Shown here in pieces: positions 1 to 9,226 of a stretch of 64,000 bases of DNA. The notes under the pieces are model-generated. The model worked only from the letters and a program-made list of their open reading frames with translations, was not told where the DNA came from and made no database searches. Source of the stretch: G965222335 sp965222335 (lineage in GTDB: Bacteria; Pseudomonadota; Gammaproteobacteria; Pseudomonadales; Halieaceae); the NCBI GenBank assembly GCA_965222335.1, contig OZ244944.1:1860001-1924000 (forward strand). Direction: 5' to 3'. The stretch's first letter is position 1. Each line of letters opens with the position of its first letter. Both the position numbers and the translations under genes were made by a program.

Positions 1-3
1 AGG

Positions 4-783
4 TCAGCGGCGCGGGCCACCGTTGCTGCCGGGCCAGCGCGACCCGGAGATAGTGTCGGCGAAGGGCATGAAGCCCTCGGGATCCAGCTTGCCGGCGAGC
101 TTGATTTCGCGGTCCAGGAAAACGGGCCACCACAGGTGCGCCGAGACCTGTTCCCGCATGGGCAGCATGCTCGCGAGCGGATCCCAGGGGCTGTCGCGCA
201 GGACCAGTTCGCCCTGCACTGACTCGCGCCAGGCAGTGCCGTACACGCTGCGCACATGAACCACGTGGGGCGGGAAATCATAGCCAGCAGCCGGATCCGG
301 CATCACGCCTGCCGCCCGCGACACCTTGATCCACCACTCGTTCTGCTCCCAGTCGTCCTTGGGCTCGTTCTCGCCGCTGGCGACCCCCTTGAATTCCACA
401 AAGGTGTAGCCGTGATGGGTGCAACGCGCGGTGACCTGGGGGCCCATGCGGTAGTACTCGGTGGTGCAGGGGTACTTGGGCTGACCGTTGGTCTCCTGGC
501 TGACAAAGATCGCCGACTCCTGGTCGATGCCGTAGCCAAGGGTATACTCACCGGCAATGCCGTTGTAGTCCGCATCGACCGTGGTGACGATGCCGAACTC
601 GGGCTCATCGGGTACGGGGAAGTTGTAAATAGTCAGGTTCACGTGCGGATTGGCGCCGGGCTCAATTCCAGGCGGCAACAGGGCCGCGATCTTGTCGGGA
701 TCGGTGCGGTAGATGATTTTCAGCATCGGCCAGTTGACGATATCGCCTGGGTTGCCCTGGGGGGCGCTTGACTCATTGGACAT
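4..783 (-). CDS. Acetoacetate decarboxylase family protein
   Basis: 259 residues with no signal peptide or membrane segment, so probably cytosolic. The overall pattern matches the acetoacetate decarboxylase (ADC) superfamily. Lys103 in NGQPKYP sits where the Schiff-base lysine of ADC would be expected, but the surrounding residues are not the classical ones, so decarboxylation of a beta-keto acid is only one possibility. It is the last gene of a leftward cluster, 82 bases after an SDR gene, with a Rieske oxygenase and an amidohydrolase upstream. That context suggests a late step in breakdown of an unidentified oxygenated substrate. The start is the ATG at 783; the stop codon lies at 4-6, so the gene is complete. 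Confidence 0.75.
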   Translation of the reverse strand: MSNESSAPQGNPGDIVNWPMLKIIYRTDPDKIAALLPPGIEPGANPHVNLTIYNFPVPDEPEFGIVTTVDADYNGIAGEYTLGYGIDQESAIFVSQETNGQPKYPCTTEYYRMGPQVTARCTHHGYTFVEFKGVASGENEPKDDWEQNEWWIKVSRAAGVMPDPAAGYDFPPHVVHVRSVYGTAWRESVQGELVLRDSPWDPLASMLPMREQVSAHLWWPVFLDREIKLAGKLDPEGFMPFADTISGSRWPGSNGGPRR

Positions 784-865
784 GGATTACTACCTCGTCG
801 TTATGTTTATGAACTGCTCCCTCGGGGAGCGGGTGGATGGCTCCGGCCGTGTAAGGCTCCGGCCG

Positions 866-1747
866 TTAGGCGCCGACCTGATCCGGCACCGGGGTGCTGC
901 GATTCATGATCATCTCGGTGCGCGCGCGGATCTTGGCGTCTGTCTCCGGGGTGGTTTTCAGCAACCAGAAAGCGTCTTCCTGCAAACCCTCAATCGCCAT
1001 TTCCGCCACCTCGTCGGGGTGAGTGGTCTGCAGCTCGATCCCGAACTCCGCGGCCATGCGCTTCATATCATCCACCGAGTTGATGCCGCTCTCATTACCC
1101 GCAGACTCTTTCTGCAGGGCCTCCGGGCGCACCCGGCCGGAGTTGAACAGCCCGGTGTCGACGATATGCGGCCCCGGAAACAGGGCGCTGACCTTCACCG
1201 GTGATTCGGCGGCCTGCAACTGGTAATGCAGGTTCTCGGTAATGGTGTGTACCGCGGCCTTGGTCGCGGTGTATATCGGCTGGTCCGGGTACACCAGCAG
1301 CGCACCATTGCCGGAGCCGGTAATCACGAAATGTGCAGGCTCGTCCTGGGCCACCAGCAGGGGCATGAAGGCGCGGATCGAGTTGATCACGCCCCAGAGG
1401 TTAACGTTCAGGCACCACTGCCAGTCCTTCTCCGAGTATTCCCAGAGACTGCCGGACTCACCGGCACCGATGCCGGCATTGGCAAACACCATGTGAATGC
1501 CGTCGAAGGCCTTGCGGGCCTCTTCCGCGAGGCTCTCGAGGCTGGCCAGCTGGGTCACGTCACAGTGGGCCACCACCGCGCGGATGCCCTCCGCCTCGAG
1601 ATCGGCGCCGATCTGCTCCATGGCGGCGCTGTCGACATCGCCGATCACAACCTGGGCGCCGCGGCGGCCCAGGGCAAAGGCCAGGGAGCGGCCGACACCG
1701 CTGGCGCCGCCGGTGATCACCGCGACCTTATCCTGAAAATCCCGCAT
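866..1747 (-). CDS. Short-chain dehydrogenase/reductase (SDR)
   Basis: 293 residues, classical SDR. The N terminus carries the NAD(P)-binding TGGASGVG motif, NAG lies near residue 90, and the catalytic Tyr-x3-Lys (YTATK) has a serine about 14 residues before the tyrosine. An Asp after the second beta-strand (GDVDS) favours NAD over NADP. I chose the ATG at 1747 because it overlaps the Rieske gene's stop as TGATG, which implies translational coupling; a longer reading frame would run into the upstream gene. It probably oxidises or reduces a hydroxyl/keto group on the substrate handled by its neighbours. The substrate cannot be told from sequence. Confidence 0.85.
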   Translation of the reverse strand: MRDFQDKVAVITGGASGVGRSLAFALGRRGAQVVIGDVDSAAMEQIGADLEAEGIRAVVAHCDVTQLASLESLAEEARKAFDGIHMVFANAGIGAGESGSLWEYSEKDWQWCLNVNLWGVINSIRAFMPLLVAQDEPAHFVITGSGNGALLVYPDQPIYTATKAAVHTITENLHYQLQAAESPVKVSALFPGPHIVDTGLFNSGRVRPEALQKESAGNESGINSVDDMKRMAAEFGIELQTTHPDEVAEMAIEGLQEDAFWLLKTTPETDAKIRARTEMIMNRSTPVPDQVGA

Positions 1748-2712
1748 CAGGCGATCTCCCGCACGTCCACGTAGAACTGGCGGACCCACTTGCGGAACAG
1801 CACCAGGGTCTTGTCCTCGCGACAGAACACCGGCCGGTGTTTGTGCACCTTGTTGGCCCAGATCGGGTAGTCCTGGCTGATGCCGTCGATGATGCCGTTC
1901 ATGACGTCATCGCCCGCCAGGTCCTCGATCTCCCGGCGCACGGTCAGGGTCCAGCGCAGGAGGGTGGTGTGGCGATCAATCGGCTGGGCGCTGTTGTAAA
2001 CCACCATCTCCGCACCTTCGCCGTAGCTGGTGCGCACCAGGGCCAGGCCAGGCTGGTACACGGTGGCGTGGAGGTGGTGCGGGTGCGCCGCCTGGGAAGC
2101 ATCGGTGTTCAGGTGCAGCAGACGCCCGTCATCGTCAATGGTCACTTCCGAGGGCGGGGTGTCCGGCTGCTTGTGCACGTACTGGAAATGCACCGGATCA
2201 CAGGAGTTCTCGGCGATATCCTGGATGTGCGCGGGCACCTCGAACTCTGCATAGCGCGGCGGCGTCCACAGGTCGCTGTCCAGCTCTTCCAGGATCGGCA
2301 GGGGATACTGGGGCTCGGTATTCTCCGGGTGGAACCAGATGTAGATCTCGCCGTTTTTTTCCTCGGTGTGCCACATGCGGATCCGCGCGCGGTCGGGAAT
2401 CTCCGAGCAGTAGGGAATTTCCACGCACTTGCCGCTGGTATCGAAGCGCCAGCCATGGAAGGGGCAGCGCAGGGACTCGCCCACCACGCGCCCCTCGACC
2501 CCGAGGTGTGCGCCCAGGTGCGGGCAGAAGGCGTCCTGCAGGACCGCCTTCCCACTGCGGCTGCGGTACAGGGCCAGTTCACGGTCAAAGGCGTGTACAC
2601 GCTTGACCTCGCCTACCTGCAGCTCGTGGCTGCGGCCCACGGAATACCAGCCCATGGGGAACTCGGGCGTGGTGTTGGTGCGAAGTTCGCAGGCTTCAAT
2701 AATCTGTGTCAT
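1747..2712 (-). CDS. Rieske [2Fe-2S] aromatic-ring-hydroxylating-type oxygenase, large subunit
   Basis: 321 residues. The Rieske cluster ligands are visible as CPH and, 17 residues on, CPFHGW. The mononuclear-iron motif follows as DPVHFQYVH (D-x2-H-x4-H) in the C-terminal catalytic half. This layout resembles single-component oxygenases such as KshA, cholesterol 7-desaturase and related demethylases more than classical two-subunit dioxygenases. No small subunit, ferredoxin or reductase is encoded nearby, so electrons must come from elsewhere. It is coupled to the SDR downstream (TGATG) and lies 20 bases after the amidohydrolase. It likely performs the oxygenation step of the cluster; substrate unknown. 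Confidence 0.85.
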   Translation of the reverse strand: MTQIIEACELRTNTTPEFPMGWYSVGRSHELQVGEVKRVHAFDRELALYRSRSGKAVLQDAFCPHLGAHLGVEGRVVGESLRCPFHGWRFDTSGKCVEIPYCSEIPDRARIRMWHTEEKNGEIYIWFHPENTEPQYPLPILEELDSDLWTPPRYAEFEVPAHIQDIAENSCDPVHFQYVHKQPDTPPSEVTIDDDGRLLHLNTDASQAAHPHHLHATVYQPGLALVRTSYGEGAEMVVYNSAQPIDRHTTLLRWTLTVRREIEDLAGDDVMNGIIDGISQDYPIWANKVHKHRPVFCREDKTLVLFRKWVRQFYVDVREIA

Positions 2713-2732
2713 GGGATTCTCCCCTGGTTGGT

Positions 2733-3956
2733 TCAGCTTGCCTGTTGAAAGATGCTTGTATCGGGCCCGATCTCGTCTGCCACCTGCTGCAGCCGGGCGC
2801 GATCCAGGCCGTACCAGTCAATCGCGTTCTCGCCCAGAATCTTGCGGCCGTCGCTCTCCGGCAGGCCGGCGAAAGTCTCCGCGAAGTAGTCCGCGGTGTG
2901 CGGCCAGGTGCCCTCCGGGTGGGGGAAGTCGCTGCCCCACATCAGCTTGTCCTCGCCGAGCACCGTGCGCAGGTCGATATCCTTGCGCGGCACACAGGAG
3001 GCGCCGACCGCGATATTGCGGGCAAAGTACTCACTGGGTGACATGGACAGGTGACTGCGGAAGTCGCCCAGCTTGGCGGAGAACTGGATATCCGTGTAGT
3101 TGTGATCCAGCAGACGCAGCCAGGGCGGCAGCATGAACACGGTACCGCCCTCGGTCATGACCACCTTGAGCTTCGGGTAGCGCTCGAACACGCCGCCCCA
3201 GATCATGAAGGTCAGCGGCCGGTACAGCCACCACATCACCTCGGACACGTACACGCCCATGGCCCCGGGCAGCTCTTCGCTGCGATCCTCGTCCGGCCAG
3301 TTGCTGCCGAAGTACTCAGGATGCGGTGCCGGACCGGAGTGGAAGTGGATGATCACGCCCAGGTCCTCGCAGACTTCCCAGAAGGGGTCGTACTTGCGAT
3401 CGTGATAGGGCGCGTGGTTTTCCCAGAGGGTGGGGATCATTACGGCTTTAAGGCCATTGTCCACGCACCAGCGCACGGCATCCACCGCCTGCTGCACGTC
3501 CCACAGCAGGGGAATCGAAGCCACGCCGACGTGGCGCGCAGGATCGTTGGCACAGAATTCGGCCAGCCAGCGGTTGTGGGCCATGGCCCCGGCCCACTGC
3601 AGCTCGGGCACCTGGTCCCGCGGAGACAGGCCGAGACCGGCGCCAAAGGGCGGGGTATTCATCTCGGTGATGCCGTCGGGAAAAATCACCTCGGCGGCGA
3701 TGCCGTCCCCGGACAGCATCTTCTTGCGCTGCTGGTAGTCCCAGGCCCCGGTGAGTTCCTCTTCGATCGGCGCACGCCAGGCATCGTTGATCTCCTTGAT
3801 CAGGAAGCTCTGCTCCGCCTTCTGGGTTTTCTCGACCTGGATCGGCACCGCCATATCCATGAGCTCGTGGTACTTGGTCTCCACGTAGGGCTTGTAGTCG
3901 GCGATACGCAGGCCGGCGTGGCAGTCGGAGGACACCACAATCAATCTTTCAGACAT
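2733..3956 (-). CDS. Amidohydrolase-2 family metal-dependent hydrolase/decarboxylase
   Basis: 407 residues, TIM-barrel amidohydrolase of the aminocarboxymuconate-semialdehyde decarboxylase (ACMSD) type. The N-terminal metal motif is SSDCHAG (D-x-H instead of H-x-H). A conserved His occurs in IIHFHSG and the C-terminal metal Asp in WGSDFPHPEGTWP. Members hydrolyse amide or ring C-N bonds or decarboxylate aromatic acids. It is the first gene of the leftward cluster, with about 100 bases of leader to the candidate promoter at 4061-4089, and is divergent from a TetR regulator. The start is the ATG at 3956. Confidence 0.8.
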   Translation of the reverse strand: MSERLIVVSSDCHAGLRIADYKPYVETKYHELMDMAVPIQVEKTQKAEQSFLIKEINDAWRAPIEEELTGAWDYQQRKKMLSGDGIAAEVIFPDGITEMNTPPFGAGLGLSPRDQVPELQWAGAMAHNRWLAEFCANDPARHVGVASIPLLWDVQQAVDAVRWCVDNGLKAVMIPTLWENHAPYHDRKYDPFWEVCEDLGVIIHFHSGPAPHPEYFGSNWPDEDRSEELPGAMGVYVSEVMWWLYRPLTFMIWGGVFERYPKLKVVMTEGGTVFMLPPWLRLLDHNYTDIQFSAKLGDFRSHLSMSPSEYFARNIAVGASCVPRKDIDLRTVLGEDKLMWGSDFPHPEGTWPHTADYFAETFAGLPESDGRKILGENAIDWYGLDRARLQQVADEIGPDTSIFQQAS

Positions 3957-4060
3957 GACAAAACACTCTCTTCGCTATCCGTGACGGGCAGTTCATGACG
4001 GGTGGTCACCCAGGGCGCAGGCAATGCATCACACCTGCGCAGAGTTGCACATATGTCTAC

Positions 4061-4089
4061 AATCTAGTTTACTGTGATTCTCAATGCAA
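4061..4089 (-). promoter_or_regulatory. Candidate sigma-70 promoter of the leftward catabolic cluster
   Basis: On the minus strand TTGCAT (plus 4084-4089) and TAGATT (plus 4061-4066) are exactly 17 bases apart. The site lies in the divergent gap between the TetR gene and the amidohydrolase gene. A short imperfect palindrome centred on CTAG (AATCTAGTTT) overlaps the -10 element and could be part of the TetR operator. Sequence match only. Confidence 0.4.
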
Positions 4090-4108
4090 TAGGTGTTACG
4101 GAAGATTC

Positions 4109-4726
4109 ATGAACACAGTCGAGGCACCCCTGGACCGCCGGGAGAAACGCAAGCAGGAGACCCGCAGCCGGATTGAGGAAGCCGCCTACCGCCTGTTCAA
4201 GCGGGAGGGCATTGACGAGACCAGTATCGAGATGATCTGCCAGGAAGCGGACGTGGCACGGCGCACCTTCTACAGCCACTATGCCAACAAGCAGACCCTG
4301 CTGGCGGGACTCGGGGTGTCGCGCCTGTACAGCCAGTCAGAGCCAATGCTCCAGGGACTGATGACCCGACACAGCCGCACCCGGGAGCGCCTGGAGGCGA
4401 TGATCGACTATATCGAGGCCAGCTTCTCCCGCTACGAGGCCATCGACCGGCAGCTGATCCTGGCGGCGCCCGCCAGCCTCGCCAGCGATCCGGAGCAACA
4501 GCGCCAGATCAGCCATGGGGCCATCGACAGCTTCGCGCGCCTGATCAGTGCCGGCCAGGCCGCCGGGGATGCCAGCGACCGCTTTTCCGCGGAGATTCTT
4601 GCGGCGATGATCGTGGGCACCCTCAACAGCCTGTCCCTGAGCTGGGCCACCGACGCCGATTTCCCGATCTTTGCCAAACTCGAGGAAGCGCGGGGCATGT
4701 TTGAAGCCCTGATCTGCACAGACTGA
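4109..4726 (+). CDS. TetR/AcrR family transcriptional regulator
   Basis: 205 residues. The N-terminal helix-turn-helix domain is typical (REKRKQETRSRIEEAAYRLF, then DVARRTFYSHYANK), followed by an all-helical ligand-binding domain. I chose the ATG at 4109 because the TetR domain begins right after it; the longer frame reads through promoter sequence. It is divergent from the amidohydrolase cluster, so it is the obvious candidate repressor of those four genes and of itself. The inducer is probably a pathway intermediate, which is inference. Confidence 0.85.
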   Translation: MNTVEAPLDRREKRKQETRSRIEEAAYRLFKREGIDETSIEMICQEADVARRTFYSHYANKQTLLAGLGVSRLYSQSEPMLQGLMTRHSRTRERLEAMIDYIEASFSRYEAIDRQLILAAPASLASDPEQQRQISHGAIDSFARLISAGQAAGDASDRFSAEILAAMIVGTLNSLSLSWATDADFPIFAKLEEARGMFEALICTD

Positions 4727-4756
4727 GCCCGCCCCGGAAATATCCCGGACCCGCCC

Positions 4757-6034
4757 TCAGCCCCCGGCAAACACCGCCGGAAACGCCTCGAAATAGAACC
4801 GGAAACGTTCGCGCAGGGCCGCTGGCGAGACCCCGAACTGGCCTTCCAGGTCGTAACGCACCCGGCCGTAGTCGCCGGCATGCGCCCGGGAGAACGCCCG
4901 CAGCTGATCCAGGGCGGCGGCCTCTGCCGGCAGGTCCGCCAGGTCGTAAATGCGCTGCACCCAGCCGATATCATCCGCTACCAGGGCCTCGAAGGGCACA
5001 TCCAGGGACTGGGCGGCGGGCAGCAGGCTCCGGTCGCGGACACAGGCGCGCAGCAGGTGCTCAACGCGCTCCACCCAGTAATCCAGCAGCTCCTGCAGCA
5101 TGACCCGGTGGCGGCTGATGCGCTGGCCATAAGCCAGCATGGTGATGGCCGACTGGATCACCGCCACCGGGTCACGATGGGTGATCGCCACGGTGGCGTC
5201 CGGGAACACCCGCATCAGGGCCTGCAGCTGCTCCAGGTGCTGCGGGCACTTGAGGACCCAGCGCCGCGGCCGGTCGCGACCCTGCTGCCACAGCAGGAGC
5301 TTCAACACGTCGCGCATATATTCGTACTGGTAGGTCTGGTCTTCCCGGTAGTAGTGATCCCGCCAGCGGGGCGAATGCGCAAGCCACTCATAATTGTAAG
5401 AGCCAAAATTGGGGCCCATCAGCTCCAGCTCCTCGTGGATATGGCCCGGCTCCATCGGGTGCATCGCCGCCAGCAGCGGGGTCATCTCCTGCATTGCCTC
5501 CCAGGCCTCGGCACAGCGCCGATAGCGCAGGTCGTCCTCGCCGCCGGTCGCGGCCTCCCCGGGCAGGGGCACCGGCTCGTAGGACTCCCACAGGGGCAGC
5601 GCGCGCAGGCGCGGGTCGGCTGCCATCAGGTTGAGCAGGTGGGTAGTCCCCGAGCGCGGCAGGCCGGCGACTATCAGCGGCCTCTCGATGGGGATATCCA
5701 GGATCTCCGGGTGCCGTGCCCACTGCGCCTGGATCAGCAGGCGGCTGCTGGCATGCTGCAGCAGCTTGCCGCGCAGGTTCATGCGCCCCAGCTGGGTCAG
5801 GCCCGGGTCGCTCGACCACTCCTCACACAGCAGGGACAGGCGCGCAAGAAAGTCCATCGGACCCCAGTCGCATAGCCCCGTTTGCGCCTCGGCCTCGCGC
5901 ATGATGGCCTGCGGATCCAGGGCCACCTCCTGGGTCTGTGCCCAGTCCACGGCCGCGCGCTGCCCCGGGGTCAGCTGCGGCTGCGCCAGGTCCTCGATCA
6001 GCACGGCCGGGGGCGTGCCGCGGTCACCACTCAA
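4757..6034 (-). CDS. Sulfotransferase family protein
   Basis: 425 residues. The PAPS 5'-phosphosulfate loop is clear as GLPRSGTTHL near residue 120, and the 3'-phosphate region is likely around AITHRDP. The long N-terminal segment before the loop is typical of the bacterial Sulfotransfer_3 group. The start is uncertain: the frame opens with TTG at 6034 with GGAG about 9 bases upstream, and other possible starts are a GTG ten codons in or the ATG at codon 45. It is convergent with the TetR gene and divergent from the MocR regulator. The acceptor of the sulfate group is unknown; lipids or small hydroxylated metabolites are possible. Confidence 0.8.
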   Translation of the reverse strand: MSGDRGTPPAVLIEDLAQPQLTPGQRAAVDWAQTQEVALDPQAIMREAEAQTGLCDWGPMDFLARLSLLCEEWSSDPGLTQLGRMNLRGKLLQHASSRLLIQAQWARHPEILDIPIERPLIVAGLPRSGTTHLLNLMAADPRLRALPLWESYEPVPLPGEAATGGEDDLRYRRCAEAWEAMQEMTPLLAAMHPMEPGHIHEELELMGPNFGSYNYEWLAHSPRWRDHYYREDQTYQYEYMRDVLKLLLWQQGRDRPRRWVLKCPQHLEQLQALMRVFPDATVAITHRDPVAVIQSAITMLAYGQRISRHRVMLQELLDYWVERVEHLLRACVRDRSLLPAAQSLDVPFEALVADDIGWVQRIYDLADLPAEAAALDQLRAFSRAHAGDYGRVRYDLEGQFGVSPAALRERFRFYFEAFPAVFAGG

Positions 6035-6252
6035 GGGCCGGGGCTCCGCGCATCCGCCCCGGGGGTCGGGTAGCGGCTACCACAAACCATGGTGTGCCTC
6101 CTCTTGCCAGTATGTTCGGCGTCAGTGTAGCGTGCGATCGCGGACGGGGCGCTCCCCGAGGCGGCAATGCCGCGCGCCAGCTTGAGAAGTTGTACCCCTT
6201 TTCTCAGCTTATCAGCGCTTGCGTCGTGGTCGAGGTCGAGTACTATCTCGCC

Positions 6253-8100
6253 ATGGTCGCCACCCCACCCCTGATTTACCTCGACCCCGAGTCCAGCCTC
6301 AACCTGCAGGCGCAGATCCGGCAAAAGCTGGTGGACGCAATCATGCTCGGCACCTTCCCCGAGGGCCGGCGCCTGCCCTCCTCGCGCAAGCTGGCGGAGC
6401 AGCTGGGCGTGGCGCGCAATACCGTGGTCCTGGCCTACCAGCAGCTGGTCGATGAGGGCTACCTGATCAGCCGCGAGCGCAGCGGACTCTACGTCAACGA
6501 AAAAATCCGCGCCGACCGGGTCGGCTTTGAGGGGTCCGTGCGCCCCGACAGTGAGCTGTCACCCCGCTGGCGGGCCCGCTTCCGGGGCAAGCTGGCACCG
6601 CAGGAGGAGTTCAGCTGCCCGCCCAACTGGCAGCAGTTCCCCTATCCCTTTATCGAGGGGCAGTTCGATCCCAGCCTGTATCCGGTCCGGGAGTGGCGCG
6701 AGGCGAGCCGCATGGCCCTGGGCGTGCGCGAGATCAACCAGTGGGCGGGGGAAACCGGCGACGTCGACGACCCCATGCTGATCGAGCAGATTCGCACCCA
6801 CATCCTGCCGCGGCGGGGCATCCAGGCGCGGCCGGAGGAGATCCTGATTACCGTGGGCACCCAGCAGGCCCTGTATCTCGTGGCCCAGCTGCTGGTAGAC
6901 GCGAGGGTGCCGGTGGCCGTGGAGGAGCCGGGCTATCCCGAAATGCGCCGGCTGATGGCCCAGCGCGGCGCGCCCCTGCGCTACCAGCCGGTGGATGAGG
7001 AAGGCATGATCGTGGACAGCCGCCTGGATGACTGCGAGCTGATCTACGTCACGCCCAGCCACCAGACGCCCACCGCAGTGACCATGAGCATGCCGCGTCG
7101 CCAGGCCCTGCTCGAGCTGGCCTCGCGCCAGGACGCGCTGATCCTCGAGGACGACTTTGAATTCGAGAGCAACTATCTGAACGCCCCCCACCCCGCGCTG
7201 CGCAGCCTCGACAGCGAGGACCGGGTGATCTACATGAGCTGCCTGAGCAAGGTCCTGTCGCCCGGACTGCGCCTGGGCTTCATGGTCGCAGCTCCGGAGG
7301 TGATTCGCGAGGCGCGCAAGCTGCGCCGCCTGATGGTGCGTCACCCGCCCCTGAACAACCAGCGCACTGCGGCTTTCTTCCTGTCCCTGGGCCACTACGA
7401 CAGCTTCCTGATGCACCTGCACCAGACCTTTCGTGAACGCTGGATCGCCCTGCGACGGGCCCTGAACTATTACATGCTGTTCTACGTCGAGCTGGCCCCC
7501 GCCCAGGGCGGGAGCGCCCTGTGGATTCGCGGACCCGAGGACCTGGACGACGTGTTCGTCGCCAAGGAGGCAGCCAAGCGGGGCATCCTGATCGAGCCTG
7601 TGCAACACTATTACGCCGCCGCGGACGCGCCCAGCAACTGCTTCCGCATGGGCATCACCGGGATCCCGGTGGAGCGTATCCGCGACGGCGTACTGCAGCT
7701 GCGCGACCTGTTCCACGACCTCACCGAGAACAAGACCGAGACCTTCGCCGACGCCCGCGGCAAACACCTGACCGGTGCGGCACTGGCACAGGCGGTCAGG
7801 GGCAAGACCATGGTCTGCATTATCGCCTACGGCGACCCCTGCACCATCGAGATCTGCGCCGACGGCAGCCTGGTGGGTATTGCCGGCTACGCCGGTGAGG
7901 ACCTGGACAGTGGTGAGTGGTGGATAGACGACGACCGCTGGCACCGCCGCTGGTCGCGCTGGGCCTGGGGAGAAACCGGCAGCTACGATGTGCGCCTGGA
8001 CGGCAACATTATCAAGCTGTTTGACGAGGACGGCTGGCTCATCGATCGGGCCATCCTGCGCACCGAGCCCGAATCAGCAGACGCCGAGGAACTGGCCTAA
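6253..8100 (+). CDS. MocR/PdxR-type GntR regulator with aminotransferase-like domain and extra C-terminal domain
   Basis: 615 residues. The N terminus is a winged-helix GntR domain (RRLPSSRKLAEQLGVARNTV). The middle is an aminotransferase fold-type I domain; the PLP lysine is Lys333 in SCLSKVLSPG, and ILEDDFEFE carries the pyridine-nitrogen aspartate region. Ordinary MocR proteins end soon after this (about 450-500 residues). Here roughly 100 more residues follow, with a compact Trp/Asp-rich domain (about 515-605; GEWWIDDDRWHRRW) that resembles small secreted-type beta-domains (DUF995-like) rather than anything expected in a regulator. The ATG at 6253 precedes the HTH directly. A nitrilase-family gene and a TonB receptor follow on the same strand and may be targets. 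Confidence 0.8.
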   Translation: MVATPPLIYLDPESSLNLQAQIRQKLVDAIMLGTFPEGRRLPSSRKLAEQLGVARNTVVLAYQQLVDEGYLISRERSGLYVNEKIRADRVGFEGSVRPDSELSPRWRARFRGKLAPQEEFSCPPNWQQFPYPFIEGQFDPSLYPVREWREASRMALGVREINQWAGETGDVDDPMLIEQIRTHILPRRGIQARPEEILITVGTQQALYLVAQLLVDARVPVAVEEPGYPEMRRLMAQRGAPLRYQPVDEEGMIVDSRLDDCELIYVTPSHQTPTAVTMSMPRRQALLELASRQDALILEDDFEFESNYLNAPHPALRSLDSEDRVIYMSCLSKVLSPGLRLGFMVAAPEVIREARKLRRLMVRHPPLNNQRTAAFFLSLGHYDSFLMHLHQTFRERWIALRRALNYYMLFYVELAPAQGGSALWIRGPEDLDDVFVAKEAAKRGILIEPVQHYYAAADAPSNCFRMGITGIPVERIRDGVLQLRDLFHDLTENKTETFADARGKHLTGAALAQAVRGKTMVCIIAYGDPCTIEICADGSLVGIAGYAGEDLDSGEWWIDDDRWHRRWSRWAWGETGSYDVRLDGNIIKLFDEDGWLIDRAILRTEPESADAEELA

Positions 8101-8223
8101 CAAAAGCCTGTGTACTGGCACTATGGGGCGCTGCCCACAGTGACTACAGTGCAGGACACTCGCGCGGCAATACCGCCACTACACAGAACGGCCCGGCAAG
8201 GGCCGCATTGGCCGGGGGAATCA

Positions 8224-9090
8224 ATGAGCCAATTTGCTATCGCCGGACTCCAACTGGAGCTGTCCGGCAAGGACAACCGCTACCTGATCGAAAAGGCGGT
8301 GCGTCAGCTGCACACACGCTATCCCTGGGTACAGATGGTGGTACTGGGAGAGCTCGCCACCTACGGCGCAGACCCCGCCACCGCCCAGGCACTGCCCGGT
8401 GAGGCGGAGACTTTCTACAGCGCCCTGGCGCGGGACACCGGCCTCTGGCTGATTCCCGGCTCGGTCTACGAGCGCGACGAAGAGCTCGTCTACAACACGG
8501 CGCTGGTGTTCAACCCCCAGGGCGAAACCGTGGGCCGTTACCGCAAGCTGTTCCCCTTCCTGCCCTATGAAAAAGGGGTGACCGCCGGCGCCGACTTCCT
8601 GGTCTTCGATGTGCCGGCGGTGGGACGCTTCGGCCTCTCCATCTGCTATGACCAGTGGTTTCCGGAGACCACCCGGCAACTGGCCTGGCTGGGGGCTGAG
8701 GTGGTGCTCTGCCCCACCATGACCAATACCATCGATCGCGAACTGGAACTGTGCCTGGCGCGCGCCAACGCCATCAGCAACCAGTGTTATTTCTTCAATA
8801 TCAATGTCGCGGGCCCCCTGGGCAACGGGCGCTCAATCATCGTCGGCCCCGAGGGCGAGGTGATCCACACCGCCGGCGAACGCGATGAATGGATGCCCGT
8901 CAACGTGGACCTGGCACAGGTCCGGCGGGTTCGCGAGCGGGGCGTGCACGGCCTGGGCCAGACCCTGAAAAGCTTCCGCGACAGCCACGTAGACCTGCCC
9001 GCCTACCCGGTCGACACCCGCGCCAGCGCCGCCCTCGCCGACCTCGGACCACTGGCACTGCCCCGGGCGCAGGCTGACGGAGAGCGCTGA
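8224..9090 (+). CDS. Carbon-nitrogen hydrolase (nitrilase superfamily)
   Basis: 288 residues. The Glu-Lys-Cys catalytic triad is visible: Glu43 in VVLGELATYG, Lys108 in GRYRKLFPF and Cys141 in SICYDQWFPE. The family hydrolyses amides, carbamoyl groups or nitriles; the CYDQWFPE context favours an amidase or omega-amidase type over a true nitrilase. The start is the ATG at 8224, with the domain beginning within five residues. It follows the MocR regulator and precedes a TonB-dependent receptor, so it may act on an imported nitrogen compound. That link is inference. Confidence 0.85.
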   Translation: MSQFAIAGLQLELSGKDNRYLIEKAVRQLHTRYPWVQMVVLGELATYGADPATAQALPGEAETFYSALARDTGLWLIPGSVYERDEELVYNTALVFNPQGETVGRYRKLFPFLPYEKGVTAGADFLVFDVPAVGRFGLSICYDQWFPETTRQLAWLGAEVVLCPTMTNTIDRELELCLARANAISNQCYFFNINVAGPLGNGRSIIVGPEGEVIHTAGERDEWMPVNVDLAQVRRVRERGVHGLGQTLKSFRDSHVDLPAYPVDTRASAALADLGPLALPRAQADGER

Positions 9091-9226
9091 AACTGGACTC
9101 ACGCAAAGTCTGCAACTGGCTCTACGTTGCGTTCCGGCAGTTGATTAAGTTTGAACCACAACCCGGGCAAGGCCGCGAAACGACGTCCTGCGCGGGATCA
9201 TAAAGACACACCCCTGGGGAGGTACC

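Noticed and set aside
6559..7944. 461-codon frame antisense to the MocR gene
   Set aside because: Low-complexity His/Gln/Gly translation typical of antisense frames; the sense frame has clear domains.
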